DNA from: Moniliella sp. 'wahieum'
Taxonomy: Eukaryota; Basidiomycota; Moniliellomycetes; Moniliellales; Moniliellaceae
Direction: 5' to 3'
Assembly (NCBI GenBank): GCA_003971905.1
Contig: RSEE01000087.1
Span: 229,328-293,327, forward strand
DNA: 64,000 nt
In this document: piece after piece, positions 43,832 through 55,292 of the stretch
Position numbering within the stretch: the stretch's first letter is position 1
How the letters are laid out: the number at the start of each line of letters is the position of its first letter
Program-made: the position numbers and the translations under genes
The notes under the pieces: model-generated
The model's database searches: none
What the model saw: only the letters and a program-made list of their open reading frames with translations
What the model was told of the DNA's origin: nothing

Positions 43832-46536
43832 TCAACGAGTTGTTGTAGTCGATCCCGCTACAGAAGGTGAACATGTACATGTGCCATGCGCTAGCTTGCC
43901 TGCTCGGTCACGCTGCAGGGCAGGCACGGCCACAGCGCAGGGCCAGCACCCCAGTGACCCCACCGACCGCACGTCCAAGGAGAACATCCGTGGAGAGAAA
44001 TTGGTATTATAAGAAACCACTATGTAAGAGCAACTCGCGATCCGGTCGTCGCCTTGGTCCCGCGGCTCGAGCTGAAGCGAGCGCTCATACAGTGCCTCTT
44101 CTTCGGGCAAATCGCGCATCGAGGCCTGCAGGAACGCTTGGACGCCCTGGTGCGCCGGGAAGGGGTACCTGTGCGCAGCAGGTCAGTTCAGCTCAGGGCA
44201 CAGGGCGGAAGAGGAGAGGGAGGATACGTACTGAGTTTGCTGCGCCGAGAGGAGATGGTGGATGACCTGGGTGGTGCGCAGGCACTTGGTGAAGTTGACC
44301 TTGCCGTCGGGGAGGTAGGTGGGATTGCCATCGGCCAGGAAGGTGAGGTCGGTGAGGTGGACGCCGAGGAAGGGCAGGCCGCCCTGCTCCAGACGGCGGT
44401 AGCGCTGAAAGTTTTTGCTCGAGTCCATCTCGGTTTGGAGCGTATGGAGTTGGGTGAGCGCGCGCGGGTTGACTTTGGCCCAGGTGCGACGCAGCCGCGC
44501 GAGCGGCGACGCCGACAGGCCACTGAGCAGCGACATGACCGAGCCGTAGTTGCGCAGCTCAAAGCAGTGCGTCGCCATGGCGATCAGGTGGCGCACCAAC
44601 AGCGCCCGCCCTTGCGTCGCATCGCTGCTGAGCACCGTGTGGATCACCCAGGCCCCCACCGCGTTGGAAAAGGCAATGCACCGCCGCACCCCGCTCTCCC
44701 CGTCCCCCGACCACGCCTTGTCCACACACTCGCGCGGCTGGATTTGCGCATACAGCTCGTGTTCCAGCAAGGTCAGTTGGCGCGCCAACTGCTGCGGGTC
44801 AACGTCCAGCAGCCGTATCCCCTCGGGCGCGGTGGCCAGCGCAACCGGCGCAGCAGGCGGGTCGAGCGGCAACGGACCCAGCGCTGCCTCTAGCAATCCA
44901 CTCACACCATCCTCCTCGCGCTGATAGGGGAGAAAGACTTCCAACAACTTACGCACCTGCCGCCGTACCCGCCAGCCCAGGTCGTGGTGAGCAAGCAGGC
45001 CGCGCACCATTTCCTCGGGCGAGAGGAAGGCACGGAACGTGAGAAAAAAGGCATGGACAAACCGCTCGTCTTGCCCGTCCACAAGGTAGGCCAACAACGC
45101 CGCGGGCGTGCCCCCGCGCACCTCCCCTTCTTGCAGAATCAGGTCCGCGGGTGGGACGGGAACGAGCGGCGAGTCGGGCGGTGGAAAGGAGGGCGAATCG
45201 GGAACGACCGAAGCAGGTGTCAGCGTTCCCTCCCGTGGGGTTAAGGCCAGACGCAAAGAGAGGTCCGGAGAGGGAGAACGGGTTTCGTCCATATCTGGTT
45301 CCAGTTCTTCCTGCTCCAACTCTCGCTCCTGTTCCTCCTGCCCTTGTTCTTGTTCTTGCTCCTGCTCCTGTTTTTCCTGTTCCTGCTCTGGTTCCTGGTT
45401 GGACACTTGAGATTGCTGCTCCACCACACATCCCTCCGCCATCCATGGCTCTTCCACCATCGCCTCCTCCTCCACTCGTACTGCGACGGCCGCTCTTGCT
45501 TTGACCACAAGCCCCGTCCCGGGACCGGCTCCGACGTCCACACCCACGCCCGTGCCGCTATCCTTGTTGATTACCAACCCGTACTGGCCCAGAGCATAGT
45601 CCAACGCACTGCTGAGCCGGCTGGTTGCCCGTAGGAGAAGGGTGTGGTGCTTGAGATGGCCGAACAGCCCAGCCGCTTCGATCGTATCGACGTCCACCCC
45701 TGTTCCCGACAAGAGAAAGTGGTGCACAGAGAGATGGAGGTGAGTCAGTGCGCGGTCCACCTCGGCACACAATAGCGCCAGACCCGCCCAGACTCCGTCC
45801 CCGAGACCGGGTTGCACGCGCTTGGCCTGCTCGGCCGCGGCAAAGAGGTGGGTGAGGGAGTGGGTAACGCTGGTCAGCGCCGCGCCCAACTCGCCACCAC
45901 CACCGTTGAGGTAGTAGACAAAGTTCGCCATGGCGTGGGCCACCGTATCTTGAGCCTCCGCCAGCCGGGTGATCGATTCCGGATTGGTGTGGTTGCTGTT
46001 GGGCTGTATGAGGGCATGCGGAGCCAGCGAATGGTGAGATACTTCTTGGGATCGGTCGAGGCCGTGAGTGTTGTCGTGATTGGGGAATTGATGACGTTGG
46101 GTGGGGTCGTGTTCTTGTTCTTGTTCTTGCACGCGAGGCTGGGATGGGGATGGTGATAGAGATGGTGATGGTGATGGTGATGAGGATGAGGATGATGATG
46201 AGGATAAGGATAAGGATGGGGATCGTTCATGGCCGTGGTCTTGGGCGTGCTCTTCTTGGGCCTCTTCTTGAGCTGAACAGGGGGTGGGGAGAGAAGGTGG
46301 TCTGCTCCCTCGGTTGGCTCCTCTAGCTCGTAGAGTGGAGATACATAGCTCTTGGGGACCCAGCCGCGCATTGCGCCTTCGGGACGGGGGAAGACCACAT
46401 CCCACCATCCCGAAGAAAGGCAGAACAGCACTTCGCCCTGCTCGCCGGGCACAACGTTGATCCCGTCGGCAGCATAGGGGTACAAAACTTGGACAAAAAA
46501 GGGTGGCTGCATCTTCACTTGCTCATCGTCGCGCAT
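43832..46536 (-). CDS. CDC25: SH3-domain RasGEF, Cdc25 type
   Basis: Exchange factor that activates Ras and so the cAMP/PKA pathway. Start 46536 (MRDDEQVKMQPPFF). An N-terminal SH3 domain is clear: VQVLYPYAADGINVVPGEQG, GWWDVVFPRP, GWVPKSYV. A low-complexity linker (poly-His or poly-Ser depending on frame, about 46140-46210) contains a frame change. A helical region follows, then a Gln/Glu-rich run (about 45300-45400), RasGEF_N (LILQEGEVRGGTPAALLAYL, FLLTFRAFLSPEEM-like), and the catalytic domain: LLDVDPQQLARQLTLLEHEL, AFSNAVGAWVIHTVLS, FELRNYGSVMSLLSGLSASP, RYRRLEQGGLPFLGVHLTDL, GKVNFTKCLRTTQVIHHL. An intron near 44232-44168 (GTACGT donor, CACAG acceptor) leads to YPFPAHQGVQAFLQASMRDL. The exact stop lies between about 44040 and 43832. 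Confidence 0.9.
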
Positions 46537-49500
46537 GGCAGGGACGCTGGGAGAGGCGAGGCTGACGGATGGTGGGACGCGAAAAGGACGGAAGTGGGGG
46601 GGGGTATAAGTTTGTGAGAGACGCTAACTCATTGCTCTGCGAGACGGCAGCGGCTGTGGGGAATTTGGACAAGGCCCGCTGGCTCAGCGGGTGTCAGGCA
46701 GGCGCCTAGCGTTCTCTTCTGGAACATGGAAGCGGCTGAAACTCCGTGGAGACTATGTATGTACCAGTGCTGCCCAGTGCTGCCCAGTGCTGCCCTGTGC
46801 TGGCCCACATGCTGCCAGCTACGGCTCAGGCTGAGTCCTGAGCAGCAGCTGAGTGCCGCTCTTGAGCTCCGTTAAGCCCTAGCCCACTGCACCCCCACGC
46901 ACCCCCCACGGCCGCTCCAGCCGCCCCCACCCGCACACCCAGACTCATCCTCGGCCGCCTCGCCTCATCGTTCATCATCCATCGTCCGCTGCAGTCGCTG
47001 GAATGGCGGCTGTAATTTTGGGTCTGGCCGACGGAGAGTACCCATCTATCGATTGCCACAATCTCATTGAGATGCCGATTCTCGTTCATTGATGGTTAAC
47101 TGTCCGGGCCTCGTCCTGCTACGTGCAGTGGACAGAAAGCGAGCTTGGAAAACTTTTAAGGCGGTGCTTGCGTGCTGTCCCTGCTGCTTGTCAGGTCTTG
47201 CCACCAGGTCTTCACCCTTCTCCATCCCGTTGGATGCCACATCTGCCGACGATTCCGGCGTTCAGCGCTGAGGCTCAGCGCTCAGCGCTCAGCATCGGCG
47301 TCTCTAGCTGTTCAAAAACTTCAAGCGACTGATCAGAACGACATTGTTCAACGTTCAAAACGTGAGATCTTTTTCAGTCTTCTCGCCCCCTCTTTTTTTG
47401 TACCCCGACTATCCCCACCGACAGCCACATTCCCATCGGCCATCCAACCAAGCATCGGCATCCTGAGGACGGTGGCTTGCACGCAATGGTTGATGCAAGT
47501 GGGCCGGAGCACTCAGTCTGAGTACTCACCGGCTCATCCTCCTGTTCGTCCATTATGCATTCTGGATTCCCCCTGAACAAATCGGAAGCCCATCACGTCA
47601 GTGTAGTGACCAGTCACATGCTCACTGAGGGCGTCTCCGAGGTGTCCCACGGTATCGACGGTATCACTGGTGTCCCCTGTTGCAGCCATGTGCATATCTG
47701 ACCCCTCCTTCTAATACCCTGCATGGCTGACCAACGTCCAACATGGGCATGTGAGCGTGTTTTGACAGAACAGAGGCAGATCGCAACAGTACGTTGGAAA
47801 ACGCCGGCTTGGCAGAGCACTATAGGGACTACTGTGTCAGATCCTCGAAGATAGTAAATCCTTACTCTCCCATCGATTGATCAATGATCTGAAGCCTGAG
47901 GCTGACCCTGGCCACACAGGGCCAACCTGGCCCACTCCGGCGTCGGCACAATATACTACAGAAACGCGCAACCGCGGCTCAGGTGATGGCTGGTACAGTG
48001 GCTGGAGTGGCTACTTCGTAGATACGATGATCGCTAGACCTATCGTATACCAGGCTCAGGCGCTCAGGCGCTCAGGACCTATCGACTATCCTTAACGTCT
48101 TAACCCCGACGGACGGTGGTCTGCGGTGGCCGGTGGTCTGCGGTGGTCTGCGGTGGCTTGAGACGGGCGGCTAGGGTCTCCAGGCGACCCTGGGAACTTG
48201 CACGAAAAGAGAAGAGCAGGCCAGAGCCCGGGGCGGGCCGGCGGGTTTGCAGTATGGGAACCGCAGACCCTGCGCCGAACGGGTCCATAACACCTACGTA
48301 CAATTGCCGATCTCATTAATTCAATTAATCACTTCACATTCTCTCACCCCGCAGCTACGTTTTAATTTTGCCACAGCGCTCTTCGACAAGCCGTGTGGCG
48401 CAGCGCTAGAGGGAGTACCAACCGTACCCTGCGCTAGCAGGCGGTTGCCGCTGCGACAGGGTCGGCTTTGGCCGGCCGCGTGCGCCACGCCACGTGTGCA
48501 TGACCTGAATCGACTTGAGGCTTGAGGCCTAAGGTGCTTAAGGCTTACTATTAGGGCCTAAGGCCTAAGGCCTAAGGGCAGGCCAAATCATTATTCAAAC
48601 CCCACTAGTCGATCATCTCGATCATCTATCTAATTGATCTAATCGAATCGATAACGCCTAACGAGTAACAAGCGCTTCAATCCCACTTGTTGATAAGATG
48701 ATTCTCTCGGTTGTCGACGTCCTTAATCCTTAGCAATCATTAATCAGGACCTTCTGCCTTGGGCAAGGCCCACAAAGACATGGTCACAGAAAAGCAACGT
48801 GTTTTCAATTTGGGCTTCCGCCCCTTTCAGGCCCTCAAGCCTTACTTCACCTAAACTCCTAAAACCGCAGGGCCGTAGGCCTGGTGGGGCCGGTCCGTTA
48901 TAACGTGAGCCCTGGTTCACTCCCTCTCCAAGCTTGACGATGGCCAATGGGGCATGATGCATGATGAGACCTATACTAGTAGAGTCCTGTGGCCCTGAAG
49001 GGCATATGCACAATCGCACCAATGGTGGTGGTAGTGGTCTAAACGCGTTAAACGGTAAAAGTACGTAAAACGACTTCAACGAAGATCTAGCCCACAGCCA
49101 ACGATGCGAGAGGCGTCATGCATCAAGCTTCAAGCAACCAGTCATCCAGTCCTGGCAACGGAAGACGGAAGCGCAGTGGAAACAGCGTGGGCTTATACTA
49201 TACGCCGGAGTCCTGTAGCAGGACTCCAGCTTCAAGAGGCCAAACAATTTCGGATTCGGACACGAACCAACACACTGTGGCTTGTCAGAGAACGACTTGA
49301 CGCTTGAAGCTTGACGCTTGAAGCTTGACGCTTGGTGCTTGACGCTTGACGCGGACGCGCAGCCTCTGGGGTCCTCTGGGGTCCTGGGGCCTGAACGCGT
49401 GGCACACGGGTGCTGATGTGGTGATGACTGTTACGGGTTGCATGTCGCACACGATCCACTCCACACATTTCCGTGCTTTGGGGCGAAGTTTAGTAGGACC

Positions 49501-51845
49501 CGTGACTTCAATACAGTAAAACGGGATTTGCTTCGCAAGGGTTCGATAACCGCCATTCTATACAGGGGTTAGCGCGTCAGCGACACGGATGCGGGACCGC
49601 GGGGATGAGAGGCACAGAAAACAGGGTGCTACGGAGAGTGTTGTATAGAAGTGCTCGATAAGATGGATAATCGAGATAATCGATAATCGATAAGCTTATT
49701 CATAAGAATGGACAAGGTGGCGGATAGCCAGGGCCGTGCAATGGGTATGCGTGAATGAAGCTTGAAGATGATTAATGGTTCCGAAATGAAGACTCCGATA
49801 TGTCACATAGAAAGAGATTGAGATCTGAGAAGAGGTGTTATCTAGTTATCGATGATATATAAAAGCGAGCCCGAGCGTTGATTACAGCAGCACACTTAGT
49901 CTTCAAGGACAAACGCCGCGGGTGGAAACCCCCGATTGAGGAGATAGCGGTGCTGTGATATGTGATAGGCCTTAGGCCTGTATCTGCACCAGGAACCAGC
50001 AGGAACGACGCAAAAGATAAAGGATGCACCGGATGTGGCATCCAAGGCGTGTATTTTACGCGTTACGGGTTATGCGGGAGGGAAGACGCGGAACGAGAGT
50101 GTGTCTACTAAGCGTGCTACTAAGGTTGTATAACCCAGATACTACAGCGTCCCCTAAAGTATTTGATTGGTGAAGCGAACCAAAATGTCGTTTTACACTC
50201 CGCCTCCTTCTGAGGCCCGAAGAACTCAGTGGCACCCTGAATATACGAGTTTCGGGCCAAAGAACACAGAGTGGCTTAACTCCTAAAAACTCATAACATT
50301 TGGCAGAACTTCAAGATGCAGTAACGGAGGGTTGAAGAAGCGGGCTGCGTCTAATACCAACCGGCTTGCTCATCCGGGTTGTGCTAGGTTGTGCTCCCTT
50401 CAATATCGAGGCCAATGGGGTCGCCAGCAGGTCAGGTCCCTCTGGCTGCCGCCATTCACCTCCAAATCGGACGAAGGCCAATTAAAAGGAGAGATACTAA
50501 GGAGTATAGACTTATCATGTGAGTGATGGACCATCTTCGTTGAGACTTCTTGTCAGCAGTAGCATTCTTCCATTATAGTGCTCAAACATCTTGTTGGCAG
50601 TCTTCTCGGTGGTATAGTACCGCCTTGTCGTCATGGCCAGGTGAAAGAATAGCTCATAGAAAATGCTTCCCTAGCCTGAGTATAGCAGGCCCGAGCCCGA
50701 TTTCACCTTGAATATAAAGCCAGCTCCTTCCGATTCTTGGAAGAACGAGGCGACACACGAGACTCACAAAGGGGCGCAAAGACTCCACTGGGCATTGAGC
50801 CGTACAATGCGGGCGTGCCTTAAGTCAGAGGTTGACCCCGTCCCTCTGGATCTTGCTCCCGGCCCAGCAAGTAGCCTCCTTTTGCGTCATCCTGCTCCTG
50901 CTCATCGTTGGATGAGATGACGGCCGTGGCCAAGATGGCACGTCTCACACCCGAGATTCCAGTCCTGAGGTACTACGGATGCTGTTGACTAACCACATTC
51001 CGGTTCTGCTAGAAGAGGGGTAAAGCATCTTCTGGAGGTCGACTGGCACGGCCGGCATCATTGCCCGTATCGCTCCCCAGCCGTGTATCACAGATTTGTG
51101 CGACGCTCATTCCCATTTTTGTGCTTTTGCTGTTGGAGCATCTGTGCTGTGTGGCTTATAATTACGGTCAGCTGCAGTTGGTCAGCGTCTGTAAGATTAT
51201 CGACGACCCCAGCCAGCGGCAGGTTGATGGGAAACACCTCCTGGAGTCATGATGGCTATTGGCCGATATTATGCCACCGCACTATATATGTAGCGGTGTG
51301 GTGGTGCTTATGGACCCGCCCAACCACCCAAAACGGTAATTAAAAGGAGTAGGCCACATTCGGTCATCGATCATTGATCATCCTGAAGATCACTGATCGC
51401 CCACGTCATGCTGACCAATCACTCACGATTATCGATTATCGATTACGAGGGCGCGTTGCTTTGCTCGTGCCAATCAATCGAAACGAAGGTGCGCCTGGCT
51501 GGGGCGGCCAGTGGTTTGGGCCGATTGCCCCCCTGACGGGGTATGACGCACCGGGCGTTCCCACCACCGCTTCCCACTTCTGGACTCGCAACTCGGAACC
51601 CCAGATCTGAGCAGCAGGACGGCTGGATCGCCTGCGATTCTCGGTTGACGCTCTGATACCAACACTCTGGTGGAAGGGCTATTGGGCAGCTGGCCACTCC
51701 CTTCCCCACCCATCCATGTCGCCTGCCACTTCCGCCTCACCTGCCTCCCCGTGGACCTACTTCTTTCCCGCTCCGGGAGCGTTCCCCGCGCTTTGGGGCA
51801 GATCACCACCCATCCGCTTAGCCCCAGAGCGTGTCCGCCTTCTAC
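46537..51845. other. Gene-poor, lower-GC block
   Basis: About 5.3 kb with no recognisable gene. It contains simple motifs: TGCCCAGTGC triplication (46766-46800), GCGCTCAGC runs (47265-47290), CGGTGGTCTG repeats (48112-48160), CCTAAGG repeats (48525-48580), CTTGAAG/CTTGACG repeats (49295-49350), and ATCGAT/GATAATCGA clusters (48600-48660, 49650-49700, 51360-51450). No transposase, integrase or reverse-transcriptase motif is visible, but degraded elements cannot be excluded. Confidence 0.5.
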
Positions 51846-53220
51846 ATGGCTGATCCGATCAACGGCTTTGTCCTTCTCCAGCTGGCGGTGATGTGTCTGG
51901 GTTTACGCAGCCCAGCAACTCTCAGGCAATGCAAGTCAGGTCGACCGCCTCTGGACCTTTCTTCCCGGTCCGTCTTCCCCTTGATCTTTAGCGCTGCAGC
52001 TCGCCTAACTCGATACCCAGTTGTCTTCACTGCACACTTTGTGCTGTTTCCGTGGCTCGAAGGTGCGGGCCTGAAGCCCCGTCTGGCGCTGATCCTTCTT
52101 TGCACCATTCTTTGGTCGGCACGTCTCACCCACACAATGCAATCCGCAGGGGCATGTTCAACCCGTACGTCCCCATTTTATGACAACGGCGCCTTCTGAC
52201 CCTCCCCTTCTCCCTCCTAATTCTTCTTTGGTACAGAGGAGAAGAAGATTACCGGTGCCCGTGCTCAGAAAACAAATGACCACGTGGCAGTGGCACCTCT
52301 CCCTCTTCTTCATTGCCATTGCCCAGATCTCCTCTTGAGCGCAACAGGTGTATGTCGTCCTTTCCTCTCTTCTCTCCTTATCAAGAATGTTTTGCGCGAG
52401 CTGACGTGTTGTTTGCATGCATGCCGGCTTACTTACTCTTAACTGCTGCCCTTTCCCCAACCCCCCGTCTGCGTCTTCTTTACTTTAGGGCTTGGGGGAC
52501 GCCTTGCTGGCCTTGCTCTTTTTGTTCAACTTGGCGCGGCAAGCGCGGGCAGACAAGGAACAGTGGTGTACCAGAACTACAAACGCAACCAGGATCCTCA
52601 GGGACATCCCTTCACCCCGTCCCGCCGCGCGCAGATCGAAACTCAGTGGCAATTAACCCCAGCTGACGCGGCCAGGGGATTTCCAGCCACAGGCCTCTTC
52701 CTTCCTCACGGCACCCCAACTTCGCCTGCGAGCAAGCCAACTGGTACGCACCCCCCCCCCGCCTGCCGCCGAGCTCCCATAACCCCTCTTACGTGCGCCT
52801 CCGCTGCCCTTAAGAGCCCTGCCGCTGACCCAATCCTAGGTGGATTCTCTATCTCTGGGTACCTATTCGCTGCACACGACTTGGACTTATGCTTTGGTCT
52901 CGCCAGTGGGGATGACGCTCCTCTTTCTCGCTTCCACCCCGTTTACCGAGGACGATTGCGCGAGGCAAGTACGGGGAAGCGTATGTGGCGTACCAAACGC
53001 GGGTGGACAGTTCCTCCCCCCGCTCACCTGGGTCCGCACCAAGCTCCTCTCTCTCCTTTGGGGTCGGCCTACGTCCACCGCCTCGAGGCCCAAATCTGGC
53101 CGCTGCCGTCTTCTCGTGCTGAGGGTTCCCAGGAATGAGATAGTTGCTACGAGTGCCAACGTGCAGGCCAACTGTATACCTCGCTTGCGCAGGGCTTCAG
53201 TGAAGTTAGCTACGCATTGA
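51846..53220 (+). CDS. DUF1295 / steroid-reductase-like membrane enzyme
   Basis: A multi-pass membrane protein of the DUF1295 family, related to 3-oxo-5-alpha-steroid 4-dehydrogenase C-terminal domains; the substrate is unknown. From MADPINGFVLLQLAVMCLGL it has membrane segments near VFTAHFVLF and LALILLCTILWSARL, then RGMFNP joined across intron 52165-52236 (GTACGT...ACAG) to GEEDYRWPVLRKQM. Intron 52348-52488 and intron 52744-52839 also have clean GT/AG ends; the last rejoins as ANWWILYLW. Exon 3 carries GDALLALLFLFNLARQARAD and QNYKRNQDPQGHPFTP. The NADPH-side signature is present as GLFSLTRHPNFACEQANWW if one frame change near 52690 is allowed, followed by GMTLLFLASTPFTE and YGEAYVAYQTRV. 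Frame changes also occur near 52150, 52250 and 52945. The end is uncertain. Confidence 0.75.
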
Positions 53221-53965
53221 GGAAGGGAGAGAGGAGAGAGTGAAGCTGCAGTGGGTCAATAAGAGGCCGAAGAGGCACCGATGCTTCCGAGCCGCCGTTG
53301 CCCTGGGGGGCATCGGCTTGGCCTAGTCCTCGTTGAACGCAGCGGCAGTGGAGGTAAGGAGGTGGGGGATGCGGAGTTGGCGGCAAGCGATGCGCTCGGC
53401 ATGCCGCCCTGTCATATATGCGGCCTAAGGCCTAAGAGCCATGGACGAGGAGGTTGGCTGGAGGTCGCTGGGATGTGGGCTGGTATGGCCTGGTATGGGC
53501 GGTGGGATGCGGGGATCATCTGGGCAATTTGCAATCAGGCGATCATCGATCATCGATCTAGTCACGCGCACTAGTCACTGGTCACCGGTCAGCTAACCGC
53601 TCAGCCGCCCAGCCGTGCCATCACCCATCACGCATGCCGCGTGCCGCGTCGGTGACCACGCACATCCAACACACGTCCTCCGTGCTGGCGCCTACACTCG
53701 CCTGCGCGTGGCATGTGACGCACCCCCACACTCCCCCGTGCCCTCCTGCCCCGCCGATCATGCACTCGCCGCATTGATCATCGATCACCACATCGCCATC
53801 CTATAATCCATCCGTCGTTCACCAAGTCGCGCGGGGACGGTCAGGCTTCAGGCGAAGCTTTGAAGGCAGCGCCATCCACACCACCTTCTTTTCCGCCGTC
53901 ACCATCAACGCCTCCGTGCACGGCAACACTCCCTCCGCGTGTCCCTCCCCCCCCCCCCCAACACC
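53221..53965. promoter_or_regulatory. Intergenic region upstream of the RlpA-like gene
   Basis: No gene is seen. It contains a CTAGTCACTGGTCACCGGTCAG array (53570-53591), GATCATCGAT repeats (53540-53560) and a 14-C-type run just before the RlpA start (53947-53960). Confidence 0.45.
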
Positions 53966-54985
53966 ATGCGCTCGTCCGTCCTGCTCGGCTCCGTTGTCCT
54001 CCCGCTCTTGGCCCAGGCCCACACTCCCCACAGCTCCCCCCATGCGCATGGCCTCCGCCATCGGGGAGCCGCTCGGCATGACACCTCCGGTACCTTCTAC
54101 CACATTCAGCAGGGCGACCTTGGGGCCTGCGGCGGCGCCCTCTCCCCTGATGGTTTCACCGTCGCCTTAGCCCACCCATGTACGGCAACCTCGATTCCCA
54201 GTCGCAGTATTGCGGCCAGACCATCACTATCTACGCAAATGGCAAGTCCCACACTGCCACCATCGCCGATGCCTGTCCCACTGGCCAGGGCAACTGGGTG
54301 GCTCCGACCTCGACATGACCAAAGCCCTTTCTCCTACTTCTCTCCTCTCAGTGCCGGTAAGATCCCCATCACTTGGGTCTTTGGCGATGCCGAGGCGGCC
54401 TCCTCTCTGCTGCTGCATCCCAGTCGGCCGCAGCTGCCTCCTCTCTGCTGCTGCATCCCAGTCGGCCGCAGCTGCCTCCCTGCGGCTGCGGCTTCCGCAT
54501 CCCACGCTTCCGAAGTGTCCGCCTGGCTTGCTCACGCTTCCTCCATGTCGGCATCCAAGGCATCTGCTCCAGTGCTTCTGCCGCCTCCGCGTGGCGTGCC
54601 TACGCTTCGTCCATGTCAGCGTCCAAGGCGTCTGCTTCGGCCGCTTCTGCCGCGTCGGCTTCGGCCGCTTCTGCCTCTTCGGCTTCGTCGTTCTGTCTCT
54701 TCGGCTTCGGCCGCTTCGGCGTCTTCGGCTTCGGCCGCTTCGGCGTCTTCGGCTTCCGCCGCTTCCGCTTCTTCGGTTGCCGCTGCTTCCCTGGCATCCA
54801 TGCAGAGCTTGCTTCTGCTGCCTCCGCCAGCTTGGCTTCCGTTGCTTCGGCCTCTTCCGCCGCAGCCCTGCAGGTCGGGGTTTCAGAGTTGTCAGAGGAG
54901 GCTACGACCATCTTCCCCTTTTCAGCTGTGCCAACCAAGCCTTCCTGTGCCTAGCTCGAGTGCCATCGCATCCTCTACGCCGTAG
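53966..54985 (+). CDS. Secreted RlpA-like double-psi beta-barrel protein with Ala/Ser-rich tail
   Basis: The protein begins with a signal peptide MRSSVLLGSVVLPLLAQAHT (start 53966). The expansin/barwin-like double-psi barrel follows: GTFYHIQQGDLGACGG, FTVALAHPMYGNLDS-like sequence, QYCGQTITIYANGKSHTATI, ADACPTGQGNWV, LDMTKAL, AGKIPITWVFG. Such fungal proteins are extracellular and often induced during host interaction or development; the role here is unknown. The second Cys of the usual CPxC pair is absent. The tail (54395-54900) is Ala/Ser-rich when followed across frame changes (SAAASQSAAAAS, SASAASAASASAASASS) and contains a 38-bp tandem duplication. Frame changes near 54178, 54295 and 54325 lie inside the barrel. 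The true stop may be beyond 54985, since GVINNAFVQIANNAHQA is open to about 55055. Confidence 0.78.
   Translation: MRSSVLLGSVVLPLLAQAHTPHSSPHAHGLRHRGAARHDTSGTFYHIQQGDLGACGGALSPDGFTVALAHPCTATSIPSRSIAARPSLSTQMASPTLPPSPMPVPLARATGWLRPRHDQSPFSYFSPLSAGKIPITWVFGDAEAASSLLLHPSRPQLPPLCCCIPVGRSCLPAAAASASHASEVSAWLAHASSMSASKASAPVLLPPPRGVPTLRPCQRPRRLLRPLLPRRLRPLLPLRLRRSVSSASAASASSASAASASSASAASASSVAAASLASMQSLLLLPPPAWLPLLRPLPPQPCRSGFQSCQRRLRPSSPFQLCQPSLPVPSSSAIASSTP
54401..54476. repeat. 38-bp tandem duplication in the RlpA-like tail
   Basis: Two head-to-tail copies start with TCCTCTCTGCTGCTGCATCC at 54401 and 54439. Because 38 is not a multiple of three, a true duplication shifts the frame once. Confidence 0.85.
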
Positions 54986-55292
54986 GTAACGTGAACCGGG
55001 TGGGTGTTATCAATAATGCCTTTGTCCAAATCGCCAACAACGCACACCAGGCTTGAGGCTTAACTCGCCATCCCTCTTCCCCGCCCCCCACCCCCCACAG
55101 CTTGTTACGGACATCACGCTCTTTGCCTTCTTGCTTTGTGACCCCATGCCGGCAGCTGCGTTTTGATTGGCCTCCTCTCTTTTGGTCTGCTGAACCTTCC
55201 TCTTTGCGGGTCATCAAGAGTATTCATTGTATGGCAGCCAGTTTCTGGTTTGCTCTGTATATTCCCTCCTCAGCTGGTCACCAAAAGTATCT

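Noticed and set aside
48375-48470. tRNA-like stretch containing TGGCGCAGCGCTAGAG
   Set aside because: It resembles an A box, but no T-arm (GGTTCGANNCC) or pairing acceptor stem follows at the right distance.
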